From Bacteroidales bacterium (GTDB lineage Bacteria > Bacteroidota > Bacteroidia > Bacteroidales > F082): 43,477 bases of DNA. Location: positions 1 through 43,477 of the forward strand of contig JAEEII010000312.1 in NCBI GenBank assembly GCA_016281295.1. Reading direction: 5' to 3'. Of this stretch, positions 7,953 to 17,604 are shown one piece after another (position 1 is the first letter of the stretch; each line of letters opens with the position of its first letter). The position numbers and the translations under genes were made by a program. The notes beneath the pieces are model-generated. The model saw only the letters and a list, made by a program, of their open reading frames with translations, ran no database searches and was not told the origin of the DNA.

Positions 7953-10900
7953 ATGAAAAAGAAGTTTACTTTTTTGTTGGCAGCGCTTGCGTTGCTGACC
8001 TTGAATGCTTTCACGGCATTCGGACAAGCCTCGTATGAGAAGGTAACTACTTCCCTTTCGGACTGGTCGGGTGAGTACCTGCTCGTTTGGGAAAGCGATG
8101 AAGGATCCGCATTGGCATGGAACGGCGTGGATGCTGTGAATGGCTATGTGGAGATGGCCATCAATGGTGGTGTCATCACCGCTGTTGATCCAGTGACTCT
8201 CATCATCTCGCCCATGGAAGGTGGTTATTCCATCCAGGTGGATGGTGGTGATAATGATGGGAAGTACATCCATGGCCAATCGGGCAGTAATGCCTTGAAA
8301 TTCAGCGATGCTCCTGTGTTGAACACGTTAGATTATGATGGAGAAAGTGTTTTGATTGTCTCCAACACTTCGGTGATGCGTTTCAACTCCGCGGCCAATC
8401 AGATGCGTTTCCGTTATTACAAGGAATCGACTTATTCAGCGCAAAGTCCCGTGCAGTTGTACAAAGAAAACGGTGGAGCTCCTGTCATCCCTACAGTGGC
8501 TACTCCTACCTTTACCCCTGCGGGCGGCACTTATTATGAAGCCCAACAGGTGAGTATCAGCTGTTCCACTCCTGGTGCTTCCATCCGTTACACGCTTGAC
8601 GGCACTAACCCCAATGCGGGTAGTCCCTTATACAATGCTCCTCTTACCATCAGCGAGACCACGACGGTCAAGGCTATCGCGATGAAAAATGAGATGCAAA
8701 ACAGCAGTGTGGCCTCTGCCACTTATACTATTTTGGAAGCGCCTTCAGTGATGACTATTGCTGCTGCCCGTGCTTTAGCAATAGATGAATATGCTCAGGT
8801 TCAAGGTGTTGTAGTGTTTATCGATGGACGAAATATCTACATCCAGGATGCCACCGCAGGTATTGACCTGTACTTGAACAACAACACGGTGCCTGCCGAC
8901 CTCGCGCTCGGCGATATGGTCATGGCTTATGGTAAGTTAGCTGAGTTCAGAGGCCTTCTTGAACTTTCGGGCATCAACGGTAACGACGAAAACCAATTCA
9001 GCATCCTCTCTACTGGCAACGATCTTCCTGAATCGGTTGCTACCATTGCTGACATTCTTGCTGATTATGAGAACGGTGTCAATATGTTACAGTCCACCCG
9101 TGTGAAGATTGAGAATGCCACGGTGGGCGAAATCAACAACGGAGGCAACACCCCGATTACGCAAGATGGCAATACCTTCAACATTTACAAACTGCCTGTT
9201 GTCGATGGTCTTGAAGAAGGTGATGTAGTCACGGTTACCGGTGTCATCGGTTGTTACAATGCCCCTCAACTCCGTGTGGCATACGCTTCTGATGTTGAAA
9301 TCGGTGCTCCTGTGATTGAGCAGGTAGCCACCCCTGTCATCACTCCTGAGGGAGGCGATTATTCCACCGCTCTTGCAGTGACCCTCAGCTGTGCTACCGA
9401 AGGAGCCGCCATCCATTACACGGTCAATGGTTCCACTCCTACTGTAAACAGCACGCTTTATACCGCTCCCTTCACCGTGAATGCCACAACCACCGTCAAG
9501 GCTTTTGCAGTGAAGTCTGGAATGACGGACAGCGAAGTCGTCACAGCAACTTACACCTTCCCCACCGTGATGCCCATTGCCGAGGCACGTGCGTTGCCCA
9601 ACAACGAGTATGCCCTTGTCGAAGGTGTCGTGACTTTCATGGATGGCAGAAACATCTACATTCAAGATGCCACCGGCGGTCTTGTTCTGTACTTGAACAG
9701 TGGCACCGTTCCTGAGACACTGGCTCTTGGTGATTTGGTGCGTGGTTATGGTAAGAAGACAGTATATAAAGGTCTCGTCGAACTGTCCGGCATTAACGGG
9801 GCTGACGAAGCCCAATTCATGGTGGTCAGCACTGGCCACGAACTCCCCTTGGCTATTAAGACCATCGCAGAATGCCTCGAGGGCAGTGCCGATGCCTTGC
9901 AGTGCACCCGTGTCATGATCCAGGATGCTGTTATTGGTGCTTTGAATCCCTCAAACAACACGGTGTTAAGCCAAGGTGACCAGACAATCAACATCTACAG
10001 GATTCCGTCCGACATCAATGTGCCAGAAGGTAGTCATGTCAATGTGATTGCCGTAATCGGCTATTTCAACAATCCTCAGCTGCGTGTGGCGTTTGCCGAC
10101 GATGTGACGACCTTAAACGCCAATCTTAGCGTGACCCCCATGACGCTGCAAGGTTTCACCTACGAGCAAGGAGAAGGTCCGTCATCAGCGAAGTCATTTA
10201 CTATCAATGGACAATATCTCAACGAAACGTTGACTGTTACAGCAGAGAACTACTACGAAGTAAGCACAACACAAAATGGTTATTACAATACGACACTGAC
10301 TTTGAACACTGTTGATGGTGTTCTTGAAAATGCTGTCGTTTACGTTCGACTGATGGAAGGACTGACGATGGGCAACTACAACTCGACCATCACGCTCGTC
10401 AGTGGTAGTGACGAAGCCACTGTGACCCTGAACGGCGGTGTCACCATCAGCAACGCTGTAGCCACCCCAGTGTTTAGCGTGGCTCCTGGTTCCTATATGA
10501 ATGCCCAGACGGTAGCCATCGAATGCAATACGGAAGGTGCTGCAATTCATTATACCCTCGATGGCACTGAGCCTACTGAAAACAGTGCGCTCTACACCCA
10601 ACCAATCTTTGTGGGAAACACCATGACTATCAAAGCTATAGCCACCAAAGCCAACTGGATGAGCAGCTTGATTGCCTCTGCTACCTACGAGATTCTTAGC
10701 CCCATCACCATCGCTGAGGCTCGTCAGCTGGAAAACAACCAATATGCCACGGTAGAAGGCATCGTGACCCACATTGACAATCGTAACATCTATGTACAAG
10801 ATAACACTGCCGCTATCGTACTGTATCTGAACAACAACACGGTTCCTTCAGAACTGGCAGTGGGCGACAAGGTGCGGAGCTATGGCAAACGTTCCGTGTA

Positions 10901-13900
10901 TTCAGGTCTGGTGGAACTCTCAGGCATCAACGGCAACGACGAAAACCAACTGGTGATTTTGTCTTCAGACAATCCTTTGCCCTTGAAGGACAAATCATTA
11001 GCGCAGCTGCAAGCCGACTATCAAGGCGACAACATGCTGCAATCCACCCGTGTGAGAATTAACCATGCCATCATTCGTAGCATCAATACCAATGGCAACT
11101 CATTGATTGAGCAAGGTGACTATTCCATGAACATCTATAAGATGCCTGTTGTCGAGGGTCTTGTGGCTGGTGACCTTGTGAACGTGACGGGTGTCGTTGG
11201 TTGTTTCAACGCTCCACAGCTTTTGGTGAGGAGCAGTGAGGATGTCATCTACAGCCATCGTCCTACTATCACTGCTGACCAGACCGCTTTGAGTGGTTTC
11301 AATTACATTGTGAACCAAGGGCCTTCAGCGGAACAGTCTTTGACTGTCAACGGCACCAATCTTAATAGCTATATCAAGGTGATTGCCCCTGAACATTACG
11401 AAATCTCCATTGGTTCAGGAACACAGTTTATGCCTACGCAAGCCATCCTTTTCTTCCCTGAAGATTACACGGTGTCAGATGCCATGGTCTATGTTCGTTT
11501 GAAGGCAGGCCTTGGTGTAGGTCAATATAACAACGAGACCCTGACTATCATCTCGAACGGTGCGGATGATGTTTATACCAGCCTTTCGGGTAGTGTGACT
11601 GAACAAGGCGGTCCTGTCACCAATGACTGGAGAAGGATTCACAGCCTCAGCGAGTTGACCGAAGGAAGCCGTGTGATTGTCGCTGCCCGTTACGACAATG
11701 ACAATCCGGACAGCTATTATGCCATGACTGCTTCCACCAGTGGCAAACCCGAAGGCGTATTCTTCATGTCTGTCATGGCGGGTGCTGACGAGGTGCTGCC
11801 TACCAGCATCACTGGAAACGAAGATACCTACGCATGGACTGTGGGCGTATCGGGTGAATACTTCACCTTCACCAATGCTGCCGGAAACCTGTTGGGTTAT
11901 TCCTCAGGAACCAACTTCGCCACGGGTGGTGAAAACGCACTTTGGACGGTCACGGAAGGCACCTCCATCGACACCGGTGTGATGGTTTCCAATTATTCGG
12001 CCTTCAACATTATCAACGCCAATGTTACCAACAGGGCGGCAGCCTTGAACAACAACCACAACTTTGGTCCCTACTCCACTTCCAACATGACCAATGGCAA
12101 CGGCGCCAACTATAATTTCTATCTCGACCTCTTTATTAACAGCACAGGCGGCACTCCTTTTGTCAACGCTCCTGTGTTCACTCCTGAAGGTGGCACCTAT
12201 TACGAAGCTCAAACAGTGACGCTTACCTGCGCTACTGAAGAAGCTGTGATTTATTATAGCAATGTGTCGGAGGAAGGCCCCTGGACTTTGTACGAAGCCC
12301 CCATTGCTGTCACTGCAAGCACAACACTTTGGGCATACGCCGAGAAAGAAGGCTACAACAACAGTGCGGTGGTCAGCGCTGAATACATCATCAACGCCGG
12401 CATGACGGTGTTGTTCAACCAAGACTGGGAAGGCGACTGGAACGGATGGACCAACGTCACGGTCGTTGGAGAGTATCAATGGAGCATTAACTCATACGGA
12501 GGCAACCATTATGCTTACGCCAATGCCTATAACCAAGGAGCTAATGAGGCCTGGTTGATTTCACCCGCTTTCGACCTTGACGCAAACCCCGGTGCTATGC
12601 TCAGCTTCCGTACGGCACGCAACTATAACGGTCCGGATCTGGAAGTTTATTTCTCCAACGACTATGACGGCGTGGAACCCGCCAGTGCCAGTTGGGAACC
12701 TATCACTTGCGAGCTCTCCACAGGTAGCTGGAGCTGGGTGGAGACCGGCGAGCTTTCACTGGAAGGCTTCAATGGCAACAACTGCTATATCGCCTTTAGA
12801 TACCAATCCACTGATGACGCAGCAGCGGGTTGGGAAGTTGATGACATTACGCTCTACACTAGTGGCGGCAGCAATGAAGATCCTTATCTCAATGTCACCC
12901 CGAATGTTTTGGGCGGATTCAGCCATCTCTATGGAGAAGGACCTTCAGAGGTTCAGAGTTTTATGGTGAGTGGCGGCAACCTGCTTCCGCTTCCAGGTTC
13001 CGACAACAGTGGTGTTACACTTCAGGTGACTGGCAATCTCGCTTTCCTGATCTCTTTGGACGGTGAGAACTATGAAACCTCATTGGTTATCAATGCTGAA
13101 GAAACCCTTGAGCCCACTGAAATTTTCGTCATACTTGACGGAGATGAGGTCGGCACCTATAACGCAGAAGTGGTTGTTGAAAGTTCTGGTGTCACTGCCA
13201 CCGTGTCGCTCAGCGGCGAGGTGCTCAGTGCCGAACAACCGTTCATTGAACCGTTCATGCCTTATTACATCCAAGGCAACAATGGATCGAATAACAACCG
13301 TGTTCCGCTGGCTGTCGCTGTGTATTTCAGCTATTTGGAACCCAACACCACTTATCGATATGTCAACCAGTTTGTGGATGACAATGATGGTCCAGAGATT
13401 GCTGGTGCGGGCAATGTCATCTATGCCCATCCCGATGGATTCTATCGCAGCACCAGTCCAAGCCTCTCGACAGAAGGCGGCTATGGTGAGTTCACCACGA
13501 ACGAGGATGGCGATGCCTTTGTTTGGATGATTAATGAGCCCACGGCCAACGCCCGTTTCACGCCTGGAAACCATGTCTATCTCCGTATTCGCACCAATGA
13601 TGGTCACGACGGCACCGATGTGGCTCATATCTTCACCACTGAGGACTATGCCACTGTGTTGAACTTCGGTACTGAGACGGGAGCTAACCAAGGTTCAGCT
13701 TTCTATGTGAAGACAAACAATGAGCCGATGACTTTCGCCATGCTCTTTGCTGACGATGACTACGCATTCCGCCCCATCTACTCCACTAGCATTGAGACCA
13801 CCGGTGTTGATTATGCCGCTATTAATCAATATGCTGACTTTTACCAGGAAGAGGTCTCAGGCAAGAATGGTTACTTCGGAGGTATTTTGCCTAACGACAA

Positions 13901-14318
13901 TGAGTTGGGTGTCAACGCCATCTGGATTCTCGACTTGGAGAGCTATGTCATTGAAGAATATTACACCGATGGTTATAATGAAGGTAATTATGATGGACTC
14001 TGGGGTGAGGTTGCCACAGCAAATCCGACCTGCGGCATAGATGCACCGATTTTCATTGACCTAACAGATTTGTCTGTTGCCGATGTAACGGAGATGAATG
14101 TGAAGGTGTGGAACTTCAGCAACGAAATCGTGGTTGAGAACAACGAGTCGAGTTGTCTTGAGATGACGGTGTTCAACGTGCTTGGACAGCCTGTGATGCG
14201 CAAGTCCATTGCAGGTGAGAGCCATCTGCGTTTCACCCATGACCTGGCTGAAGGTCTGTATGTAATCACCATGCAGAACGCCAATGGCAGTACGTCAGTG
14301 AAGATTGTGGTGAGATAA
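7953..14318 (+). CDS. Giant modular secreted protein with T9SS sorting domain
   Basis: A 2121-aa protein, probably cell-surface or released. Signal peptide 1-25 (AFGQ/A). Modules in order: N-terminal beta module 26-173; chitobiase/hexosaminidase C-terminal-like domains (CHB_HEX) at 181-260, 457-535, 836-914 and 1405-1480; an OB-fold-like module (core DGRNIYIQDATAG, end NAPQLRVA) at 267-450, 540-722 and 918-1101; Ig-like modules (core GPSxxxSFTVNG, VYVRL) at 724-831, 1104-1216 and 1645-1757; a further beta module 1225-1397; a choice-of-anchor J/MAM-like domain at 1484-1636; a C-terminal region 1765-2030; and a T9SS type A sorting domain 2048-2121 ending KIVVR. No catalytic domain is seen. The role is probably adhesion or carbohydrate binding, by inference. 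It has its own promoter and terminator. Confidence 0.9.
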   Translation: MKKKFTFLLAALALLTLNAFTAFGQASYEKVTTSLSDWSGEYLLVWESDEGSALAWNGVDAVNGYVEMAINGGVITAVDPVTLIISPMEGGYSIQVDGGDNDGKYIHGQSGSNALKFSDAPVLNTLDYDGESVLIVSNTSVMRFNSAANQMRFRYYKESTYSAQSPVQLYKENGGAPVIPTVATPTFTPAGGTYYEAQQVSISCSTPGASIRYTLDGTNPNAGSPLYNAPLTISETTTVKAIAMKNEMQNSSVASATYTILEAPSVMTIAAARALAIDEYAQVQGVVVFIDGRNIYIQDATAGIDLYLNNNTVPADLALGDMVMAYGKLAEFRGLLELSGINGNDENQFSILSTGNDLPESVATIADILADYENGVNMLQSTRVKIENATVGEINNGGNTPITQDGNTFNIYKLPVVDGLEEGDVVTVTGVIGCYNAPQLRVAYASDVEIGAPVIEQVATPVITPEGGDYSTALAVTLSCATEGAAIHYTVNGSTPTVNSTLYTAPFTVNATTTVKAFAVKSGMTDSEVVTATYTFPTVMPIAEARALPNNEYALVEGVVTFMDGRNIYIQDATGGLVLYLNSGTVPETLALGDLVRGYGKKTVYKGLVELSGINGADEAQFMVVSTGHELPLAIKTIAECLEGSADALQCTRVMIQDAVIGALNPSNNTVLSQGDQTINIYRIPSDINVPEGSHVNVIAVIGYFNNPQLRVAFADDVTTLNANLSVTPMTLQGFTYEQGEGPSSAKSFTINGQYLNETLTVTAENYYEVSTTQNGYYNTTLTLNTVDGVLENAVVYVRLMEGLTMGNYNSTITLVSGSDEATVTLNGGVTISNAVATPVFSVAPGSYMNAQTVAIECNTEGAAIHYTLDGTEPTENSALYTQPIFVGNTMTIKAIATKANWMSSLIASATYEILSPITIAEARQLENNQYATVEGIVTHIDNRNIYVQDNTAAIVLYLNNNTVPSELAVGDKVRSYGKRSVYSGLVELSGINGNDENQLVILSSDNPLPLKDKSLAQLQADYQGDNMLQSTRVRINHAIIRSINTNGNSLIEQGDYSMNIYKMPVVEGLVAGDLVNVTGVVGCFNAPQLLVRSSEDVIYSHRPTITADQTALSGFNYIVNQGPSAEQSLTVNGTNLNSYIKVIAPEHYEISIGSGTQFMPTQAILFFPEDYTVSDAMVYVRLKAGLGVGQYNNETLTIISNGADDVYTSLSGSVTEQGGPVTNDWRRIHSLSELTEGSRVIVAARYDNDNPDSYYAMTASTSGKPEGVFFMSVMAGADEVLPTSITGNEDTYAWTVGVSGEYFTFTNAAGNLLGYSSGTNFATGGENALWTVTEGTSIDTGVMVSNYSAFNIINANVTNRAAALNNNHNFGPYSTSNMTNGNGANYNFYLDLFINSTGGTPFVNAPVFTPEGGTYYEAQTVTLTCATEEAVIYYSNVSEEGPWTLYEAPIAVTASTTLWAYAEKEGYNNSAVVSAEYIINAGMTVLFNQDWEGDWNGWTNVTVVGEYQWSINSYGGNHYAYANAYNQGANEAWLISPAFDLDANPGAMLSFRTARNYNGPDLEVYFSNDYDGVEPASASWEPITCELSTGSWSWVETGELSLEGFNGNNCYIAFRYQSTDDAAAGWEVDDITLYTSGGSNEDPYLNVTPNVLGGFSHLYGEGPSEVQSFMVSGGNLLPLPGSDNSGVTLQVTGNLAFLISLDGENYETSLVINAEETLEPTEIFVILDGDEVGTYNAEVVVESSGVTATVSLSGEVLSAEQPFIEPFMPYYIQGNNGSNNNRVPLAVAVYFSYLEPNTTYRYVNQFVDDNDGPEIAGAGNVIYAHPDGFYRSTSPSLSTEGGYGEFTTNEDGDAFVWMINEPTANARFTPGNHVYLRIRTNDGHDGTDVAHIFTTEDYATVLNFGTETGANQGSAFYVKTNNEPMTFAMLFADDDYAFRPIYSTSIETTGVDYAAINQYADFYQEEVSGKNGYFGGILPNDNELGVNAIWILDLESYVIEEYYTDGYNEGNYDGLWGEVATANPTCGIDAPIFIDLTDLSVADVTEMNVKVWNFSNEIVVENNESSCLEMTVFNVLGQPVMRKSIAGESHLRFTHDLAEGLYVITMQNANGSTSVKIVVR

Positions 14319-14337
14319 TCATCTGGTCTTTAATGAT

Positions 14338-14373
14338 GAAAAAGAGGACGGCACAACAGTCGTCCTCTTTTTT
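14338..14373. terminator. Bidirectional rho-independent terminator
   Basis: Stem AAAGAGGACG (14341-14350) and CGTCCTCTTT (14361-14370) with a 10-nt loop. A-run on one side and T-run on the other let it work for the giant protein gene and, in reverse, for mnmE. Its right edge includes the mnmE stop codon (14372-14374). Confidence 0.85.
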
Positions 14374-15832
14374 ATTTACCGATGCAAAAACGTCCGAAAA
14401 TGGAACCAAGAACCTCATCTGTGGTGATTTCACCTGTGATGGAACCGAGATAGTACAAAGCTTCCCTTAAATCTTGCGCTACCAGGTCAGTGGGTATGCC
14501 TGTCTCTAAACCAGTCTGAACAGCTCTGAGACTTTCAGAGGCTTTCTTCAGCGCTTCATAATGCCTCACATTCGTCACCATGACGGTATCAGGACGCACT
14601 TTCGTGTCTTGTTGTATCGCTGTCAAGGTCTGAAGGAGCTGGTCGAGGCCATTGCCGGTCTTTGCGGAGAGAGTTTGGATGAAGACATGACTCGTTTGCG
14701 GTCCTACTGCTTCGCAAACCGTGGTTTTCAGCTGGTCAATAAACTCAGCTGAACCCGAGGGACAAAGATCTGACTTGTTGAGCAGAAACACCAGAGTTTG
14801 ATGGGCAAGATCCGCCTTCTCAAGAATGAACTTTGCTGCATCTATCATGGAATCGATGCCTTTGGTCATGTCAATCAAAGCCAGGACAATGTCGGCTTCA
14901 TTGATTTTACGGAAGGTTCGTTCGATGCCTATCCGCTCAATGGTCTCCTGGGTGTCGCGGATGCCAGCGGTGTCGATGAAGCGAAACAGGGTTCCATGAA
15001 GATTCATCACTTCCTCGATGGTGTCGCGGGTAGTACCTGCGATATCCGACACGATGGCTCGATCCTCCCCGAGGAGCGCATTCAGCAATGTGGATTTGCC
15101 CGTGTTAGTCTCTCCCACAATAGCCACTGGAACGCCGTTTTTGATGGCGTTGCCCAACCGAAACGAGTCGGTCAGCACAGCGAGATGCTGTTGGGTCTCT
15201 TCTAACAATGACATCAACTGGTGACGATCCGCAAACTCCACATCCTCTTCAGAAAAGTCTAGTTCAAGTTCAATCAACGATGTGATTTCCAATAACTTTG
15301 AACGTAACATTTGAAGCTTTTTGGAAAATCCGCCTTTGAGCTGGTTCATAGCCAGACGATGTGCTGATTCGTTCTGAGAGACGATAAGGTCGGCGATGGC
15401 TTCGGCCTGAGCCAAGTCGAATTTTCGATTCACAAATGCCCTGCGGGTGAACTCGCCAGGAAGTGCCATACGTGCCCCTTGTTCGACCAATAACTCCAGA
15501 AGTCGCTGCTGGATATAAGCCGATCCATGTGTGCTGATTTCAACGGAATCCTCCCCTGTAAAGGAATGAGGAGCTACAAAAAAAGTCACCAACACCTCGT
15601 CGAGTACTTCAGGAATAGTTTGGTCGGTGCTGGAAGGAAGTATGATGCTGCCATAAAAGGAGCGATATCCTTGAATTTTCTTTTCAGAGAATGGCTTCCC
15701 TTGTTGAAAAAAGACACGACAGATGATTTCATGCGCCTGAGGCCCCGAGAGCCTTGTGACGGCAATAGCCCCCATGCCAGGAGCGGTAGCCACTGCGCAG
15801 ATGGTGTCATCAGATAAAAAACTCGTTCTCAT
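14372..15832 (-). CDS. mnmE: tRNA uridine-5-carboxymethylaminomethyl synthesis GTPase MnmE
   Basis: With MnmG it modifies U34 in the wobble position of several tRNAs. From the start chosen here (MRTSFLSDDTICAVATAPG) it has 486 residues; the open frame runs 79 codons further upstream but into truA. N-terminal folate-binding domain 1-125, helical domain, inserted G domain with P-loop GETNTGKS (240-247), DTAG (287-290) and NKSD (352-355), and the conserved C-terminal FCIGK with the Cys. It diverges from truA, another tRNA modification gene, across 48 bp. Confidence 0.96.
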   Translation of the reverse strand: MRTSFLSDDTICAVATAPGMGAIAVTRLSGPQAHEIICRVFFQQGKPFSEKKIQGYRSFYGSIILPSSTDQTIPEVLDEVLVTFFVAPHSFTGEDSVEISTHGSAYIQQRLLELLVEQGARMALPGEFTRRAFVNRKFDLAQAEAIADLIVSQNESAHRLAMNQLKGGFSKKLQMLRSKLLEITSLIELELDFSEEDVEFADRHQLMSLLEETQQHLAVLTDSFRLGNAIKNGVPVAIVGETNTGKSTLLNALLGEDRAIVSDIAGTTRDTIEEVMNLHGTLFRFIDTAGIRDTQETIERIGIERTFRKINEADIVLALIDMTKGIDSMIDAAKFILEKADLAHQTLVFLLNKSDLCPSGSAEFIDQLKTTVCEAVGPQTSHVFIQTLSAKTGNGLDQLLQTLTAIQQDTKVRPDTVMVTNVRHYEALKKASESLRAVQTGLETGIPTDLVAQDLREALYYLGSITGEITTDEVLGSIFGRFCIGK

Positions 15833-15846
15833 GATTGATGAATTTG

Positions 15847-15876
15847 TTGGCAAAGATAGTCTATTTTGTAAATTTG
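15847..15876 (+). promoter_or_regulatory. truA promoter with almost no leader
   Basis: TTG at 15847-15849, a 19-bp spacer and TAAATTTG at 15869-15876. The truA ATG follows after only 4 bases, the same GCAGCATG junction as seen at rlmD. The mRNA is predicted to be leaderless. Confidence 0.6.
15851..15858 (-). promoter_or_regulatory. -7 box for mnmE
   Basis: TATCTTTG on the reverse strand, 18 bp before the mnmE ATG. It sits inside the truA promoter spacer, so the two divergent promoters physically overlap. Confidence 0.6.
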
Positions 15877-15880
15877 CAGC

Positions 15881-16630
15881 ATGAAAAGGTATTTTATCCA
15901 TCTTGCATATAACGGAGCACGCTATTGTGGCTGGCAGATTCAGCCCCACTCCCCCAGTGTACAAGAGGAGTTGGAGCGTTGTCTCACCCTGAAAACGGGA
16001 CAAAAGATCAGCGTCACAGGTTGCGGACGCACAGATACCGGTGTACATGCCCGGAACTACTATGCCCATTTCGATGTGGAAACCCCTATCGCTAATTGTC
16101 AGGATCTGGTGTATCGGCTGAACGTCTTCCTTCCTCCCGACATTGTGTTGTACAAAATATGGGAAGTCCCAGCAGACCTACACGCCCGCTTCAATGCGGT
16201 GTCGCGCACCTATCATTATTACATCTCAAGACAAAAGAACCCTTTCCATCAGCAAGATGCCTATTTCCTTTATGGGGACCTCGATGTGGAAAAGATGCAA
16301 CAGGCCGCTGATTTACTATTTAACTATCATGATTTCACCAGTTTCAGCAAGCTGCACACTCAGGTGAAGACCAACGACTGCAAAATCATGGAGGCGCGCT
16401 GGTTTGAGTTGGATGGTCTTTTGGTGTTTCGCATTCGCGCCGACCGGTTCTTGCGCAACATGGTAAGAGCCATTGTGGGAACGCTGCTTGAGGTCGGCAA
16501 AGGCCGTATGACCCTTGAACAATTTAAGGAAGTCATTGAAAAGAAAAACCGTTGTTCCGCCGGAGAGTCGGTGCCAGCCCATGCCCTTTTCCTGGAAGCC
16601 GTTGAATACTCTTTCGTTGAAAAACCATAA
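15881..16630 (+). CDS. truA: tRNA pseudouridine(38-40) synthase TruA
   Basis: Isomerises uridines 38-40 in the tRNA anticodon arm. The 249-aa protein begins MKRYFIHLAYNG, the conserved family start, so the ATG right after the promoter is secure. Catalytic Asp52 lies in CGRTDTGVHA. The RADRFLRNMVRAIVG stretch in the C-terminal half is the usual second-domain signature. It converges with the sigma-like gene, whose stop lies 9 bp away, and I see no terminator hairpin between them. Confidence 0.96.
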   Translation: MKRYFIHLAYNGARYCGWQIQPHSPSVQEELERCLTLKTGQKISVTGCGRTDTGVHARNYYAHFDVETPIANCQDLVYRLNVFLPPDIVLYKIWEVPADLHARFNAVSRTYHYYISRQKNPFHQQDAYFLYGDLDVEKMQQAADLLFNYHDFTSFSKLHTQVKTNDCKIMEARWFELDGLLVFRIRADRFLRNMVRAIVGTLLEVGKGRMTLEQFKEVIEKKNRCSAGESVPAHALFLEAVEYSFVEKP

Positions 16631-16639
16631 AAAAGACCC

Positions 16640-17524
16640 TCAAGGCATTTTGTTCAAGGCACCGAATAACAAACATACTTCATCTACGTCTTTGAACCCA
16701 TACTGGATTTCTTCGTGTACAGTGGTGCCATTGTAACGACCATATTCCACACGCAATGCCTTGATTTTCTCCGCTGTAGGCAGCAAGCCAAGTGTTTCGT
16801 TGTAATACTCCATCAACAATTCATAAAGTTGATGGAACTCATTGGCCATCCTATCGCGCATAAATTGATGCGCTACGTCGAGCGTGAGTACATGACCTGC
16901 CTCTTGAAGCAAGATGTAATCCCCTAACTTGTCCTTTTGTCGTTTGGTGCAGACACGATAGGTCACGGGATGCATCTCTAAAGCCTGTGCCATACGTTCC
17001 TGTGGAATTGCCCTGGAGTGATCCAACAGCGACAGCAACATCCTATAGCACAGAAAACGGTTTCGTGGCGTAAAATGTTGGTCAGCGTATGCGATGGCGG
17101 TCGTCAACAGATGCACCATAGCCTCTTGTGGGTGTTGGGCTTCTTCCTCATGGAATTGCAAACGGGCTTCATTTATCAACTGAATCCGTTTCTCTTCCTC
17201 ACGCGTCTTGTTCAGCAGGAAAAAACGGTAGGTGCTCACCACCCAGCCAAAAAAAGCAGCCTTGTTCCGAATTCCTTCCATGATGGCAAAAGGCTTTTGA
17301 GAATCCGTCAGATTCCAATCGTACAGATATAAAAAGAAATCATCTATCGTATCCTCAAACGTATCATTCAATCCATAACCGTATATTTTATACACGCGAT
17401 ATAACATGCCAACCAGCCGCTTTCTAATTAGATAATAGATTGATTCAGCGTTGTTTGTATGGTTGACAATCCAGTCGTAATAATCTGATGAAGAAAAATT
17501 GTTATAGACTATTTTATCACTCAT
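16640..17524 (-). CDS. Putative sigma-70-like transcription factor
   Basis: A 294-aa soluble protein. Residues about 20-110 resemble sigma region 2: a helical stretch with FEDTIDDFFLYLYDW and then a WVVSTYRFFLLNKTREE segment like the region 2.4 helix. Around 165-205 (ERMAQALEMHPVTYRVCTKRQ) a helix-turn-helix recalls region 4. About 90 residues of unknown helical sequence follow. Similarity is weak and the motif residues are only partly conserved, so this is a family-level guess; I cannot exclude a non-sigma DNA-binding protein. No anti-sigma gene lies next to it. It is preceded by its own -7 box. Confidence 0.55.
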   Translation of the reverse strand: MSDKIVYNNFSSSDYYDWIVNHTNNAESIYYLIRKRLVGMLYRVYKIYGYGLNDTFEDTIDDFFLYLYDWNLTDSQKPFAIMEGIRNKAAFFGWVVSTYRFFLLNKTREEEKRIQLINEARLQFHEEEAQHPQEAMVHLLTTAIAYADQHFTPRNRFLCYRMLLSLLDHSRAIPQERMAQALEMHPVTYRVCTKRQKDKLGDYILLQEAGHVLTLDVAHQFMRDRMANEFHQLYELLMEYYNETLGLLPTAEKIKALRVEYGRYNGTTVHEEIQYGFKDVDEVCLLFGALNKMP

Positions 17525-17553
17525 TTTTACCGATTAAATTAAAAATAATGCGG

Positions 17554-17561
17554 CAAAAATA
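17554..17561 (-). promoter_or_regulatory. -7 box for the sigma-like gene
   Basis: Reads TATTTTTG on the reverse strand, 29 bp before the ATG. It gives the sigma-like gene transcription separate from the M23 peptidase upstream on the same strand. No -33 element with normal spacing is clear. Confidence 0.55.
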
Positions 17562-17604
17562 ATGATTATTTCTATATTACGTTGAAAAAATTAAACTATT
17601 TTGA

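Noticed and set aside
9087..9839. A 250-codon reverse frame in the giant protein gene
   Set aside because: Antisense shadow of repeated modules; rich in His and Gly as expected for the reverse complement, no promoter and no motif.
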